32,515 bases of DNA, taken from the NCBI RefSeq assembly GCF_030271165.1, contig NZ_JASSZH010000049.1, forward strand, positions 1 to 32,515, in the 5' to 3' direction. The notes beneath the pieces were generated by a model that saw only the letters and a program-made list of their open reading frames with translations, did not search any database and was not told the origin of the DNA. How positions within the stretch are numbered: position 1 is the first letter of the stretch; each line of letters starts with the position of its first letter. This DNA comes from Psychromicrobium xiongbiense. GTDB taxonomy: Bacteria; Actinomycetota; Actinomycetes; Actinomycetales; Micrococcaceae. Made by a program: the position numbers and the translations under genes. Positions 7,191-15,237 of this stretch are shown one piece after another.

Positions 7191-9392
7191 ATGACGATTC
7201 CTGCGGCCGCAACCCCCTCGACCCCGCCAACGCCCGCCGCCCAGGCCCCTCGGGCCGCCAAGGTCCCCCAGCTGCGTGAGCACCACGGCGATACCTTTGT
7301 GGACTCCTACGAATGGCTGCGCGATAAGGACAGCCCCGAGGTTCTGGCCCATCTGACCGCGGAGCAGGCGTACACGGATGACGTGACGGCGGGCCAGGAG
7401 CCCCTGCGCGAGGCGATCTTCCAGGAGATCAAGGGCCGCACTCAGGAGACGGATCTCTCCGTCCCCTACCGTCGTGATGACTGGTGGTATTACGTGCGCA
7501 TGGTGGAGGGGCAGCAGTACGCCATCCATTGCCGCGTGCCAGCCCAGAACACCGGCGACCTGACGGCCGACTGGACGCCGCCGGTCGTCATCGCCGGTCA
7601 ACCCGTCCCCGGGGAAGAGATTCTGCTGGACGGAAATGTCGAGGCGGAGGGCCAGCCCTTCTTTGCCCTGGGCGGACAGGCGCTCACCAGGGATCATCGA
7701 CTGCTGGCCTATGCGGTGGACAACGCCGGGGATGAGCGGTTCACGCTACACATCAAGGACTTGTCGACCGGGGAGCTACTGCCGGACACGGTGGAGAACA
7801 TCTTCTACGGGCTGGCCTTCTCCCCCGACGGCACCGAGCTGTTCTACACCGTGGTGGATGATTCCTGGCGGCCTTATCAGGTGAAATCGCACCGGCTGGG
7901 TACCGATCCGGCGGAGGATCTGGTGCTCTTCCAGGAGGACGATCCGGGCCTGTGGACCGGTTTTGAGCTCTCCAGCGACCGGAACACCCTGTTAGTGTCG
8001 GTCGGCTGCTCCGAATACAGCGAAACCCGGCTGCTGGACTTTGCGGACCGGGCGGCAGGCCTGCAGATGGTGATTCCGCGCAGCGAAAGGGTGCTCTACG
8101 ACGTCGACCCGGTCACTGTGGCCGAACGGGCCCAGTTGATGATCACCCACAACCGGGCAGCGCAGAACTCCATGGTCTCGCTGGTGGACCGGGCTGAGCT
8201 GAGCAAACCACTGGCCGAGCAACAGTGGCTCACCGTGCTGGCGCATCGGGACACCGTGCGAGTCAATGGCACGGCCTCCACGAAGCACCATGCTTTCATC
8301 TCGGTTCGGCAGGACACCACGGAGAAGGTGCTGGTCCTTCCGCTGGCCGTCCTGGAAAGCGGTACCCCTGATTCCGAGGCTTTCCTTCGCCCGGAGTTTG
8401 AGGAGGAACTGAGCACCGTGGAGCTGGCCTGGACCGAGTACCGGGCCCCGCTGATCCGGCTCAGCTACACCTCTTTTGTCACGCCGCCGCGGCTGTACGA
8501 CTATGTCCTGGCATCGGGTGAGCTGGTGCTGCGTAAAGAGACGCCGGTGCTCGGCGGCTATGACCCGGCGGACTATGTGGCCGAACGCGAATGGGCGACG
8601 GCCAGCGACGGGACCCGGATTCCGCTCTCCGTGATTCGCCGGGCGGATCTGGCGCGCGATGCGTCCCATCCAGCGGTGATCTACGGCTACGGCAGCTACG
8701 AAGCCAGCATGGACCCGGGCTTCGCCGTGCCGCGACTCTCCCTGCTGGATCGCGGGATCGTCTTTGTCATTGCGCACATCCGCGGAGGTGGCGAGCTGGG
8801 CCGTGCCTGGTATGAGGACGGCAAGAAGCTGACGAAGAAGAACACCTTCACCGATTTTGTGGCGGCCACCGACTGGCTGGCCACCTCCGGGTGGGCCGAT
8901 CCGCAGCGGATTGCCGCCATGGGCGGTTCCGCGGGCGGGCTCCTGATGGGTGCGGTCCTGAACCTGGCGCCGGAAAAGTATGCGGCTGTGCTGGCGCAGG
9001 TGCCCTTTGTGGATGCGCTCACCTCGATCCTAGATCCGGAGCTCCCGTTGTCCGCGCTGGAGTGGGAGGAATGGGGAAATCCGATCACGGATGCTGAGGT
9101 GTACCAGTACATGAAGGAGTACAGCCCCTACGAAAACGTGCGGTCCGTCGCCTACCCGAAGATCGCCGCCGTGACCAGCCTCAACGACACCCGCGTGCTG
9201 TACGTGGAGCCGGCCAAGTGGGTGCAGGTGCTGCGTGAGGTCACCACGGGTTCGGAGCCTATTGTGCTCAAAATTGAGCTCGATGGCGGCCACGGAGGAG
9301 CATCCGGACGGTACGAAGGGTGGAAGACCAGGGCCTGGGATTACGCCTTTCTGGCGGATGCCCTGGGCGCCACGGAGCTCGTCACCGGGTAG
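7191..9392 (+). CDS. ptrB: S9 prolyl oligopeptidase family, oligopeptidase B-like
   Basis: Serine peptidase of family S9A, probably oligopeptidase B, which cuts short peptides after basic residues in the cytoplasm. At 733 residues it has the full two-domain length. The N-terminal part begins with the family-typical HHGDTFVDSYEWLRDKDSPE and continues through a beta-propeller (about 70-430). The C-terminal alpha/beta hydrolase domain carries nucleophile Ser580 in GGSAGG, Asp666 in LNDTRV and His701 in DGGHGG. ASDGTRIPLSVI and YGSYEASMDPGF are family landmarks. No signal peptide is seen. A large hairpin follows the stop and may end the transcript. The call is firm for the family; the B-type specificity is inferred. 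Confidence 0.9.
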   Translation: MTIPAAATPSTPPTPAAQAPRAAKVPQLREHHGDTFVDSYEWLRDKDSPEVLAHLTAEQAYTDDVTAGQEPLREAIFQEIKGRTQETDLSVPYRRDDWWYYVRMVEGQQYAIHCRVPAQNTGDLTADWTPPVVIAGQPVPGEEILLDGNVEAEGQPFFALGGQALTRDHRLLAYAVDNAGDERFTLHIKDLSTGELLPDTVENIFYGLAFSPDGTELFYTVVDDSWRPYQVKSHRLGTDPAEDLVLFQEDDPGLWTGFELSSDRNTLLVSVGCSEYSETRLLDFADRAAGLQMVIPRSERVLYDVDPVTVAERAQLMITHNRAAQNSMVSLVDRAELSKPLAEQQWLTVLAHRDTVRVNGTASTKHHAFISVRQDTTEKVLVLPLAVLESGTPDSEAFLRPEFEEELSTVELAWTEYRAPLIRLSYTSFVTPPRLYDYVLASGELVLRKETPVLGGYDPADYVAEREWATASDGTRIPLSVIRRADLARDASHPAVIYGYGSYEASMDPGFAVPRLSLLDRGIVFVIAHIRGGGELGRAWYEDGKKLTKKNTFTDFVAATDWLATSGWADPQRIAAMGGSAGGLLMGAVLNLAPEKYAAVLAQVPFVDALTSILDPELPLSALEWEEWGNPITDAEVYQYMKEYSPYENVRSVAYPKIAAVTSLNDTRVLYVEPAKWVQVLREVTTGSEPIVLKIELDGGHGGASGRYEGWKTRAWDYAFLADALGATELVTG

Positions 9393-9399
9393 GTTACGG

Positions 9400-9462
9400 G
9401 CCCACTTGCCGTCAGATGATGCGACTAAGGTGGCGGTTTAGCCGCATCATCTGACGGCAAGT
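9400..9462. repeat. large inverted repeat after the S9 peptidase gene
   Basis: Arms 9404-9428 and 9438-9462 pair over 25 bases with one mismatch around a nine-base loop; the core is CCGTCAGATGATGCG. It can form a very stable hairpin and may terminate the peptidase transcript. The left half with its flank (9400-9423) recurs as a direct copy at 10063-10086, so this is also a repeat boundary rather than a plain terminator. Confidence 0.85.
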
Positions 9463-9513
9463 CGGCGATTCGTGCACCCACGTCGATCACTGAGACAAGC
9501 GGGGATCTTCCAG

Positions 9514-10035
9514 CTACGCTGTGACGTCGGCGCTGAAGTCGATGTGGTGCCCCTGGAGCCACATCATCGACTCGCCCCCATCGCGGGCTGCGCGACCGAA
9601 GATCATCGGGAGCATAACGTCGCGGATGATGCGCCCGACGAGTCCAGCTGCCTTCTGATTCGAGCTGCGGCGGCCATGCGCGACGATCTTCTCGACGCGC
9701 TCCCGGCGCAACGAGACATAGAGCTCGAACGCGGGGGAGGGCGTCGGGCAGTCGCGGAGGCACTGGGCGAGGATGACCACGTCTTCGAGGGACATTGCCG
9801 CGCCCTGCCCGGCGGAGGGCGAGGTCGCATGCGCGGCATCGCCGACGAGCACCATCCGCCCCTGCCCGTCGTGCCAATGCTCCACGACGGGCATGTCGTA
9901 GGTCGTCCAGCCGGTCAGAGGGCCCGGAGCTGCGTCAAGGATCCGTGCAGCAGGACCCGCATCACCCGCCATGAGCTCGCGCAGCCATCCGCGGCAGTCC
10001 GCGACCGCGCACCCCTCGGAACGACGGGCCCGTAG
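9514..10035 (-). pseudogene. C-terminal remnant of an FAD-dependent monooxygenase
   Basis: The reading frame encodes only the last third to half of a class A flavin monooxygenase of the p-hydroxybenzoate hydroxylase type. Visible are PGPLTGWTTYDMPVVEHW and the FAD-ribityl motif GDAAHATSPSAGQGAAMSLE followed by DVVILAQCLRD and a normal-looking end. Homology-like sequence continues upstream of the first ATG (9972) to about residue WLRELMAGDAGPA, then the frame meets a stop at 10036-10038. The N-terminal GxGxxG nucleotide-binding domain is absent from the window, so the gene cannot encode an active enzyme. The remnant lies between copies of a CCGTCAGATGATGCG repeat, which suggests recombination or insertion removed the rest. 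Confidence 0.75.
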
Positions 10036-10062
10036 TCACGCCGCCTTCGAGCTGGCTGCCGA

Positions 10063-10086
10063 GCCCACCTGCCGTCAGATGATGCG
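10063..10086 (+). repeat. third copy of the CCGTCAGATGATGCG repeat
   Basis: This 24-base copy matches 9400-9423 at 23 positions in the same orientation. It stands alone here, without the inverted partner found at 9443-9461. Together the copies bracket the monooxygenase remnant. Confidence 0.8.
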
Positions 10087-10117
10087 GAGCCGGGTCCGGG
10101 CAGATGTCCGGAGAAAA

Positions 10118-10693
10118 CTAAGGAAGAACCAGCGGCAGCGGGCTGGCCCGCGGTTGCGGATCGGAGCGCAGACGCGAGTACACCGCGACGTCGAACCGCT
10201 CCGATCCGTACTCCAGCTTCTGCCGTTCCAGCCCCTCCTGGATGAACCCGGCCCGCACCGCGACCGTCCCCGAAGCAGGGTTGTTGACTCGATGCCCCAG
10301 TTCCAGCCTGACCACGTCAGTATGCTGGAATACCCAGCCGCAGAGCGTCACGACTGCGCTGGTGGCAAGCCCCATTCCGCGGGCTTCCGGCGCCACCCAG
10401 TAGGAGACCCACCCGGTGTGATGACGGGATTCCAGCTGACTGATCCGGACTTCCCCCACCGCCCGGCCCTCATCTGAGTCCTCGTCGGAGGCATCGGGAT
10501 CAGCCCGGCAGATCGCCAGGCTGAGCGATGTGGACTCCGGGTGCCACGCCCGGGTCTGGATCCAGGTCCGCACTTGTTCCAGTGTCATCGGACCACCCTG
10601 GCTCGACATGTCCGCGACCTCAAAAACGGCCGTTACCTGGTCGGCATCGTGCGCTAACCAGGGCCGCAGGAAGGCGTCCTGAGCCTCAGGCAC
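10118..10693 (-). CDS. GNAT-family N-acetyltransferase (RimJ-like)
   Basis: Acetyl-CoA-dependent acetyltransferase of 191 residues. It opens with AFLRPWLAHDADQV, the typical RimJ/RimL-type first strand and helix, and has the acetyl-CoA motif VAPEARGMGLATSAV near the middle, followed by VVRLELGHRVNNPASGTVAVRAGF. The start is taken as GTG at 10693: the stop of the preceding GNAT gene (10695-10697) and this GTG are separated by one base, giving TGAGGTG, an arrangement for translational coupling. Upstream in-frame sequence is only the other gene read in a different frame. The acceptor is unknown. Confidence 0.85.
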   Translation of the reverse strand: MPEAQDAFLRPWLAHDADQVTAVFEVADMSSQGGPMTLEQVRTWIQTRAWHPESTSLSLAICRADPDASDEDSDEGRAVGEVRISQLESRHHTGWVSYWVAPEARGMGLATSAVVTLCGWVFQHTDVVRLELGHRVNNPASGTVAVRAGFIQEGLERQKLEYGSERFDVAVYSRLRSDPQPRASPLPLVLP

Positions 10694-10694
10694 C

Positions 10695-11324
10695 TCAGCC
10701 GCGCGGCTTGTTGAGTCGATATTCCAGTGCGGACCGCACCATGGGCCATTCTGAGGCGATGATCGAAAAGACCACCGTGTCCCGCACCGTGCCGTCCGGC
10801 ATTCGCAGATGCGAGCGGAGCACGCCATCCTGCTTAGCGCCCAGCCGGGCAATGGCGTCCCGTGACTGCTGGTTCATCCAGTGCGTGTGGAACTCCACGG
10901 CCACACACCCCAGAGTCTCGAAGGCATGCTGCAACAGGAGGAGCTTGGAATCCGGATTGGTTCCACTGCTCTGGGCGCTCCGCGCGTTCCAGGTGTAGCC
11001 GATCTCCAACCGTGGAGTCGCCACATCGATATTGCAGTAGGTGGTCATGCCGATGACCTTGCCGTCGCTAAGCCGTCGGGTGGCGAACGGCAGCATGGAC
11101 CCCTGTTCCTGCAGGCTCAGCCGGCGCTCGATCTCGGCCCGCATGCCCTCCGGCTTGGGGATCCGGGTGTACCAGAGGTTCCACAACTCGCCGTCGCGCA
11201 CGGCCTCCACCAGGTCATCATGGTGATCCAGGCTGAGTGGCTCCAGTTGGACGAAGCGTCCGGTCAGTGTCACGGGCTGAAACCGCGGGGTGGGCTGGAT
11301 CAGAGCAGGAGGTGTCTTGTTCAC
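10695..11324 (-). CDS. GNAT-family N-acetyltransferase
   Basis: Acetyltransferase of 209 residues resembling Acetyltransf_3 proteins: VTLTGRFVQLEPLSLDHHDDL at the N-terminus, then KVIGMTTYCNID, RLEIGYTWN and SGTNPDSKLLLLQHAFETLG. The acetyl-CoA loop is the SGTNPDSK variant rather than RxxGxG, which is common in this subgroup. The C-terminus DTVVFSIIASEWPMVRSAL is family-typical. GTG is the start, supported by TAGACT six bases upstream and no Shine-Dalgarno sequence. It is the first gene of a two-GNAT operon and divergent from the VOC gene 55 bases away. The acceptor is unknown. Confidence 0.87.
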   Translation of the reverse strand: MNKTPPALIQPTPRFQPVTLTGRFVQLEPLSLDHHDDLVEAVRDGELWNLWYTRIPKPEGMRAEIERRLSLQEQGSMLPFATRRLSDGKVIGMTTYCNIDVATPRLEIGYTWNARSAQSSGTNPDSKLLLLQHAFETLGCVAVEFHTHWMNQQSRDAIARLGAKQDGVLRSHLRMPDGTVRDTVVFSIIASEWPMVRSALEYRLNKPRG

Positions 11325-11330
11325 AAAGCC

Positions 11331-11336
11331 AGTCTA
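11331..11336 (-). promoter_or_regulatory. -10 box of the GNAT pair (leaderless)
   Basis: TAGACT on the minus strand ends six bases before the GTG at 11324. It faces away from the VOC promoter in the same 55-bp gap. Confidence 0.5.
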
Positions 11337-11367
11337 AGAGGATCTGTATTTTGTCAGGGCCCAGGCT

Positions 11368-11373
11368 TAGCCT
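11368..11373 (+). promoter_or_regulatory. -10 box of the VOC gene (leaderless)
   Basis: TAGCCT ends six bases before the ATG at 11380. It lies inside the near-palindrome AGGCTTAGCCT, which could also be an operator. Confidence 0.45.
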
Positions 11374-11379
11374 GAGGCG

Positions 11380-11817
11380 ATGAGCTACTCACTGCAGATT
11401 GCTGTCGATGCCGAAGATCCGCATATGCTCGCCGACTGGTGGGCAGAGACCCTGGGCTGGACGGTGGAACCCTCCAATGAGGAGTTCATCCGCTCAATGA
11501 TCGCGCAGGGCTTCGCCACCGAGGCGGATACGCTGATCCACCACGGCATGCTCGTCTGGAATGCCGGGCAGGCCATCCGCCCGCCGGAAGGTCTACCCAA
11601 CGCAGCCAGAATCCTGTTCCAGACCGTTCCTGCTGGCGAGGTTAAAACCACCAAGAACCGCGTGCACTGGGATATCAATCTCCAGGGCGAGGACAAGGCT
11701 GCCGTCCGTTCTGCGCTGGAAGCCCGCGGTGCCACCTTTCTCTGGGAGGCCAGCCAGGGCCCGCACAGTTGGTACACGATGGCGGATCCTGAAGGTAACG
11801 AGTTCTGCGTGTCCTGA
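11380..11817 (+). CDS. VOC-family glyoxalase-like protein
   Basis: Small 145-residue protein of the vicinal oxygen chelate superfamily, Glyoxalase_6 type. The opening LQIAVDAEDPHMLADWWAETLGW and the ending YTMADPEGNEFCVS are the two landmarks of the paired beta-alpha-beta-beta-beta fold; the middle NRVHWDIN contributes the usual histidine and acidic position. Members bind metal and small molecules or act as resistance or isomerase proteins, and the function here is unknown. It is monocistronic, probably leaderless, and ends before a strong two-way terminator shared with the phospholipase gene. Confidence 0.83.
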   Translation: MSYSLQIAVDAEDPHMLADWWAETLGWTVEPSNEEFIRSMIAQGFATEADTLIHHGMLVWNAGQAIRPPEGLPNAARILFQTVPAGEVKTTKNRVHWDINLQGEDKAAVRSALEARGATFLWEASQGPHSWYTMADPEGNEFCVS

Positions 11818-11858
11818 GTCAACCTGGTTGCTCTGCAGCGAGGCCCCGGAACGACAAC

Positions 11859-11891
11859 GGTCGGGACGGTGCACTGAGCACCGTCCCGACC
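11859..11891. terminator. bidirectional terminator, VOC gene and phospholipase gene
   Basis: A perfect 14-bp stem (11859-11872 with 11878-11891) closes the loop ACTGA. It sits between two convergent genes. No T-run follows, as is usual for actinobacterial terminators. Confidence 0.85.
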
Positions 11892-11930
11892 ATCTCAGCC
11901 CCGGAAGTCGCGGTCAGGGCTCCTAGCGGT

Positions 11931-14039
11931 TTACTGCCCCATCTTCGGGTCGGTGAGGCTGGGCTTTTTGGTCTCGGCGTGCCCGGCGTACCGGCGAGTG
12001 AAGTTCAGCCCGTCCTGGCCCTGGACAGTGAGATCAAACCAGCCATGGCTGGCCTGCAGATTCACCTGGATGTCCTTACTGTGGCCTGCCTTGACGGTCA
12101 CCGTGGTGGCGGACTTTTTGTCGTAGCTGTTGTCCACCGAGTAAGTCGCCGCGGAGGAGCCGCCGTTGCTGAGCGTGGCCTTGAGCTCCTCACCCGCCGG
12201 GTTGAGCGTCAGGGTCACTTCCTGCTGTGCCGACCGGGCGGCATCGCCGGCAACTTCAGCCAGATAGCCGTTGGCGCCCCAGATGCTGAGGCCATAGGTC
12301 CCCGCATGGTTCCAGACATCGGTGACCGATTCGCCCGCAGCGATCTGGTAGCGCCTCGGCGCATCGGCCGGAGCGTTGTTGTTGCGGATGTAGAAGTAGC
12401 AACCGATGCTGCCCTCGTTCTTCAGGGTCAATGCCACCGAAGTCGCCGTCACTGAGGCCACAGCCACCCCAAAACGGTAGCCCAGCGGTCGGGCCGGGCG
12501 CTGCCCCTGATCCTGCCGGGGCATCTGCTGCTGAGCAGGAACGCTGAACGGCTGGCCCTGACCCTTGATGTGCTGCGGCCGGGTGAAGCTCTCCGGTGCA
12601 ATCGAGGGCTGAGCGAAGTTGAAGGCGGAGGTCAGGTCGCCACAGGTCGACCGGCGCCAGGCACTGATATTGGTCTCTTCAATGCCGAATCGCTTTTCGA
12701 GGAAACGGAGCACCGAGGTGTGATCGAAGACTTCGGAGCAGACCCAGCCGCCCTTGGTCCAGGGCGAAATCAGCACCAGCGGAACGCGCGGCCCCAGCCC
12801 GATGGGCTGCTTGCCCAGCGGGTCCGCGCCTGGAATCAACGGGCTGGCTTCGCCGGGGTGCAGATCCAGATCCAGAATTTCCTGGGGCAACGATGACGCC
12901 AACGATGCCGACACCATCCCATCGCTGCCCTGAGCGTTCTTCAACGGGGGCATGGGCGGTACGACGTGATCGAAGAAGCCGTCGTTCTCGTCGTAGTTGA
13001 GAATGAACACGGTTTTGGCCCAGACCTCGGGATCCGAGGTGAGCGCCTCCAGCACGGTGTCGATGTAGATGGCGCCGTCCGTGGGCGAGGCCGAGGGGTG
13101 CTCCGAATATTTGTAGGGCGCAACGACCCAGGAGACTGCGGGGAGACTGCCAGACTGCACGTCGGTCTTGAGTTCCGCCAGCGTGTGGTTGGAGGCGCCC
13201 TTAGCGATCAGGTTCGGCGAGCCGCCTTCAGCGAGCTGGAAGTTCGCGAAGAACTCCAGTGAATTGTCCGTGTAGTTATCAGTGGCATCCCCAGGGATTC
13301 CGGTGCCACCCTGATAGACCTTCCAGGAGATTCCCTTGGCTTCCAGACGCTCCGGGTAGGTCTTCCAGGTGTAGCCGTTGTGCCCGCCACGTTCGCCCAG
13401 ACCAGGCCCGTTGGGCTTGCTGCCCATGGTGTTCTGGGCATCGATGGTCCCGGACCAGAGGTAGACCCGGTTGGGCGCCGTGTCCGCGTGAATCGAGCAG
13501 AAGTAGGCATCGCAGACGGTGAAGGCGTTCGCCAGGGCGCGATGGTAGCTGTTCTCTTTTTCGGTGAGGTACGCCATGGTCAGCGGATCCTGCTTCTGGT
13601 TCACCCACTCATCGTGACGGCCCTGGTTCCAGGCGAGGTGACCGCTGCTCCAGCCGTGGTTGGTCCCGTCGATGTTCTCGCTGGTGCGCACCGAATCGAT
13701 GTCGAAAGGCAGGACGAACGTGGCATCAGCAGCGAGTCCCCGCGAGTGATAGTGGCTGCCCTTGACCTTGGCGGTCGGCTGATGCCAGACGTCGTTGCCA
13801 TTGGGCAGCTTCCACGGCCGGGGATCACCGAAACCGCGAACCCCGTTCATGGTGCCGAAATAGTGGTCAAAGGAGCGGTTTTCCTGCATCAGGATGACGA
13901 CGTGCTCGACGTCCTGGATGGTTCCGGTACGTACGTTCGGCTCAATGGCGTAGGCCTTGGCCATCGCGCCCGGCAGTGCGAGCCCTCCTGCGAGTGCTGC
14001 TGCGGCACCCAGGACTGTTCTACGGCTGATGTTTCCCAC
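11931..14039 (-). CDS. plcC: Tat-exported phospholipase C
   Basis: Secreted phosphoesterase of the phosphocholine-specific phospholipase C / acid phosphatase A superfamily, hydrolysing phospholipids outside the membrane. The 702-residue protein begins with a twin-arginine signal peptide (SRRTVLG, R6-R7, hydrophobic core, AMAKA). The catalytic core starts with VEHVVILMQENRSFDHYFG (E53-N54 metal site) and includes NYDENDGFFDHVVPP and PRVPLVLISPWTKGG. Two C-terminal beta-sandwich domains of the DUF756 kind follow from about 500 to the end. The start is GTG at 14039, preceded by TAGGAGGCG. A palindrome ATCAC-C-GTGAT (14164-14174) lies upstream and may be a control site. Exact head-group preference is inferred. 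Confidence 0.9.
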   Translation of the reverse strand: MGNISRRTVLGAAAALAGGLALPGAMAKAYAIEPNVRTGTIQDVEHVVILMQENRSFDHYFGTMNGVRGFGDPRPWKLPNGNDVWHQPTAKVKGSHYHSRGLAADATFVLPFDIDSVRTSENIDGTNHGWSSGHLAWNQGRHDEWVNQKQDPLTMAYLTEKENSYHRALANAFTVCDAYFCSIHADTAPNRVYLWSGTIDAQNTMGSKPNGPGLGERGGHNGYTWKTYPERLEAKGISWKVYQGGTGIPGDATDNYTDNSLEFFANFQLAEGGSPNLIAKGASNHTLAELKTDVQSGSLPAVSWVVAPYKYSEHPSASPTDGAIYIDTVLEALTSDPEVWAKTVFILNYDENDGFFDHVVPPMPPLKNAQGSDGMVSASLASSLPQEILDLDLHPGEASPLIPGADPLGKQPIGLGPRVPLVLISPWTKGGWVCSEVFDHTSVLRFLEKRFGIEETNISAWRRSTCGDLTSAFNFAQPSIAPESFTRPQHIKGQGQPFSVPAQQQMPRQDQGQRPARPLGYRFGVAVASVTATSVALTLKNEGSIGCYFYIRNNNAPADAPRRYQIAAGESVTDVWNHAGTYGLSIWGANGYLAEVAGDAARSAQQEVTLTLNPAGEELKATLSNGGSSAATYSVDNSYDKKSATTVTVKAGHSKDIQVNLQASHGWFDLTVQGQDGLNFTRRYAGHAETKKPSLTDPKMGQ

Positions 14040-14193
14040 GTTGTTCGCCTCCTACGGCGTTGGTGTGCTCGGTCTGTGCTGTCCCAAGGTCCCCGTCCCC
14101 AGGTCGATTCCACTAGATCGCGGTTTGGTAACAAGGAAGAAAACATCAGACAAACTTGAGTTCATCACCGTGATATTTCCGCGCCGAAGGCCA

Positions 14194-15144
14194 CTATTCA
14201 CAGCTGCCATCCAGAAACATCAGGACTTTGCTCGATGCGGTTCCGCCTTTCATAGGCCTTTCAGACTGCGTGCTGCTGTCACGGAGCGAGGCCAGCAGTG
14301 CGGCTGCTTCCTGCATCGCGTCTTTCGACGTCTCACCCGCACCCTGAACGGCCCCCACCACCAGCTGCTCTCTACCTCCCAAGGTGACGTTGGCGGCAAA
14401 GAGGAACACCCCTCTGGCCTGTGGGCTGGTTCCGGTCTTCAGCCCGATCACCCCCTGCGAGCCCAGCAGGGTGTTGGTATTGGTCACCCGGCCACCTGGC
14501 AGATCGGCGCTCGGCTGGCGCACGATGTCGGCAATCACCGGGGAGCGCATGGCGGCACCGGCCAGGATGGTCAGGTCGCGCACGGTACTGGTCGTGGCCG
14601 GATCGTATCCGCTCGCATCCGGGCCGATCTGGGTGGAGTTCATCCCTAAGTCAGCCACCGTCCGTTGTGCCGCCTGTCGGTAGGCGTCCAGGGAGCCGAA
14701 GGCCCAGAGCGCCAACGAATCGGCGATGTTGTTGGCCGAAGGAAGCAGTGCAGCGCGCAACAGGTCATATTCGGTGAGCACCATGCCCATGTAGACCGGG
14801 AAAACGGTCCCCTGTGCTGCCCGGTAACGGTCGTAAAGCCTGACGTCAACATCGGTCATCGCGACCTTCAGCCCGGGTTCGTGCAGTGCAAGCGGGTACT
14901 TTTTCAGCACGGTGAGGGCCATGATGACTTTGGCGGTGCTGGCTGTGGGAACCGGCTGCTGGCCCGGTCGGTCGGTCAGCGGCTCGCCACTGCCCTGCAC
15001 CATGATGCCAGCCGCTGAGGAGGGCCAGTCCACCGCGAACCCTGCCGGGGAGCTGGCGCTGCCCGGGAGGCCCGCCGTCGTGCAACCGCTGAGCAGCAGC
15101 AGTGTCAGCGCCAGAAGGACCAGAAACCTGTTGCGAATTCTCAT
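14194..15144 (-). CDS. D-alanyl-D-alanine carboxypeptidase lipoprotein (S11)
   Basis: Penicillin-binding carboxypeptidase that trims the terminal D-Ala of peptidoglycan stem peptides outside the membrane. The 316-residue protein has a lipoprotein signal with lipobox LSGC (Cys21). The three active-site motifs are present: STAK (S69-K72), SAN (S136-N138) and KTG (K236-G238, in LKTGTSP). The C-terminal beta domain found in larger DacA-type enzymes is missing, leaving essentially the catalytic domain, as in other short actinobacterial members. The ATG is supported by TAGCGT six bases upstream (leaderless), although GGAAG could also help initiation. It lies 154 bases upstream of the phospholipase start on the same strand, probably as a separate unit. 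Confidence 0.88.
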   Translation of the reverse strand: MRIRNRFLVLLALTLLLLSGCTTAGLPGSASSPAGFAVDWPSSAAGIMVQGSGEPLTDRPGQQPVPTASTAKVIMALTVLKKYPLALHEPGLKVAMTDVDVRLYDRYRAAQGTVFPVYMGMVLTEYDLLRAALLPSANNIADSLALWAFGSLDAYRQAAQRTVADLGMNSTQIGPDASGYDPATTSTVRDLTILAGAAMRSPVIADIVRQPSADLPGGRVTNTNTLLGSQGVIGLKTGTSPQARGVFLFAANVTLGGREQLVVGAVQGAGETSKDAMQEAAALLASLRDSSTQSERPMKGGTASSKVLMFLDGSCE

Positions 15145-15150
15145 GCTTCC

Positions 15151-15156
15151 ACGCTA
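15151..15156 (-). promoter_or_regulatory. -10 box of the D-Ala carboxypeptidase gene (leaderless)
   Basis: TAGCGT on the minus strand ends six bases before the ATG at 15144. Confidence 0.5.
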
Positions 15157-15237
15157 GGAAGCGAGTGTCCGCGCCCCATTCCGGCTGTGCATCAGCTCAG
15201 CAACAGGTGTCCGTCCGTGGGCAAGCGCCGACCCGGC

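Noticed and set aside
9425..9877. A 150-codon minus-strand frame overlapping the monooxygenase remnant
   Set aside because: It is the same DNA as the GDAAHATSPSAGQG-encoding frame but in another phase, with Arg-rich composition typical of a shadow.
9400..10086. An insertion sequence
   Set aside because: No transposase or DDE/HUH motif lies between the repeats; only a monooxygenase fragment is present, so the repeats are reported without naming an element family.
14164..14174. Palindrome ATCAC-C-GTGAT as a phosphate-control site for the phospholipase
   Set aside because: It is short and does not match a Pho box that I could confirm; kept only as a remark in the gene entry.
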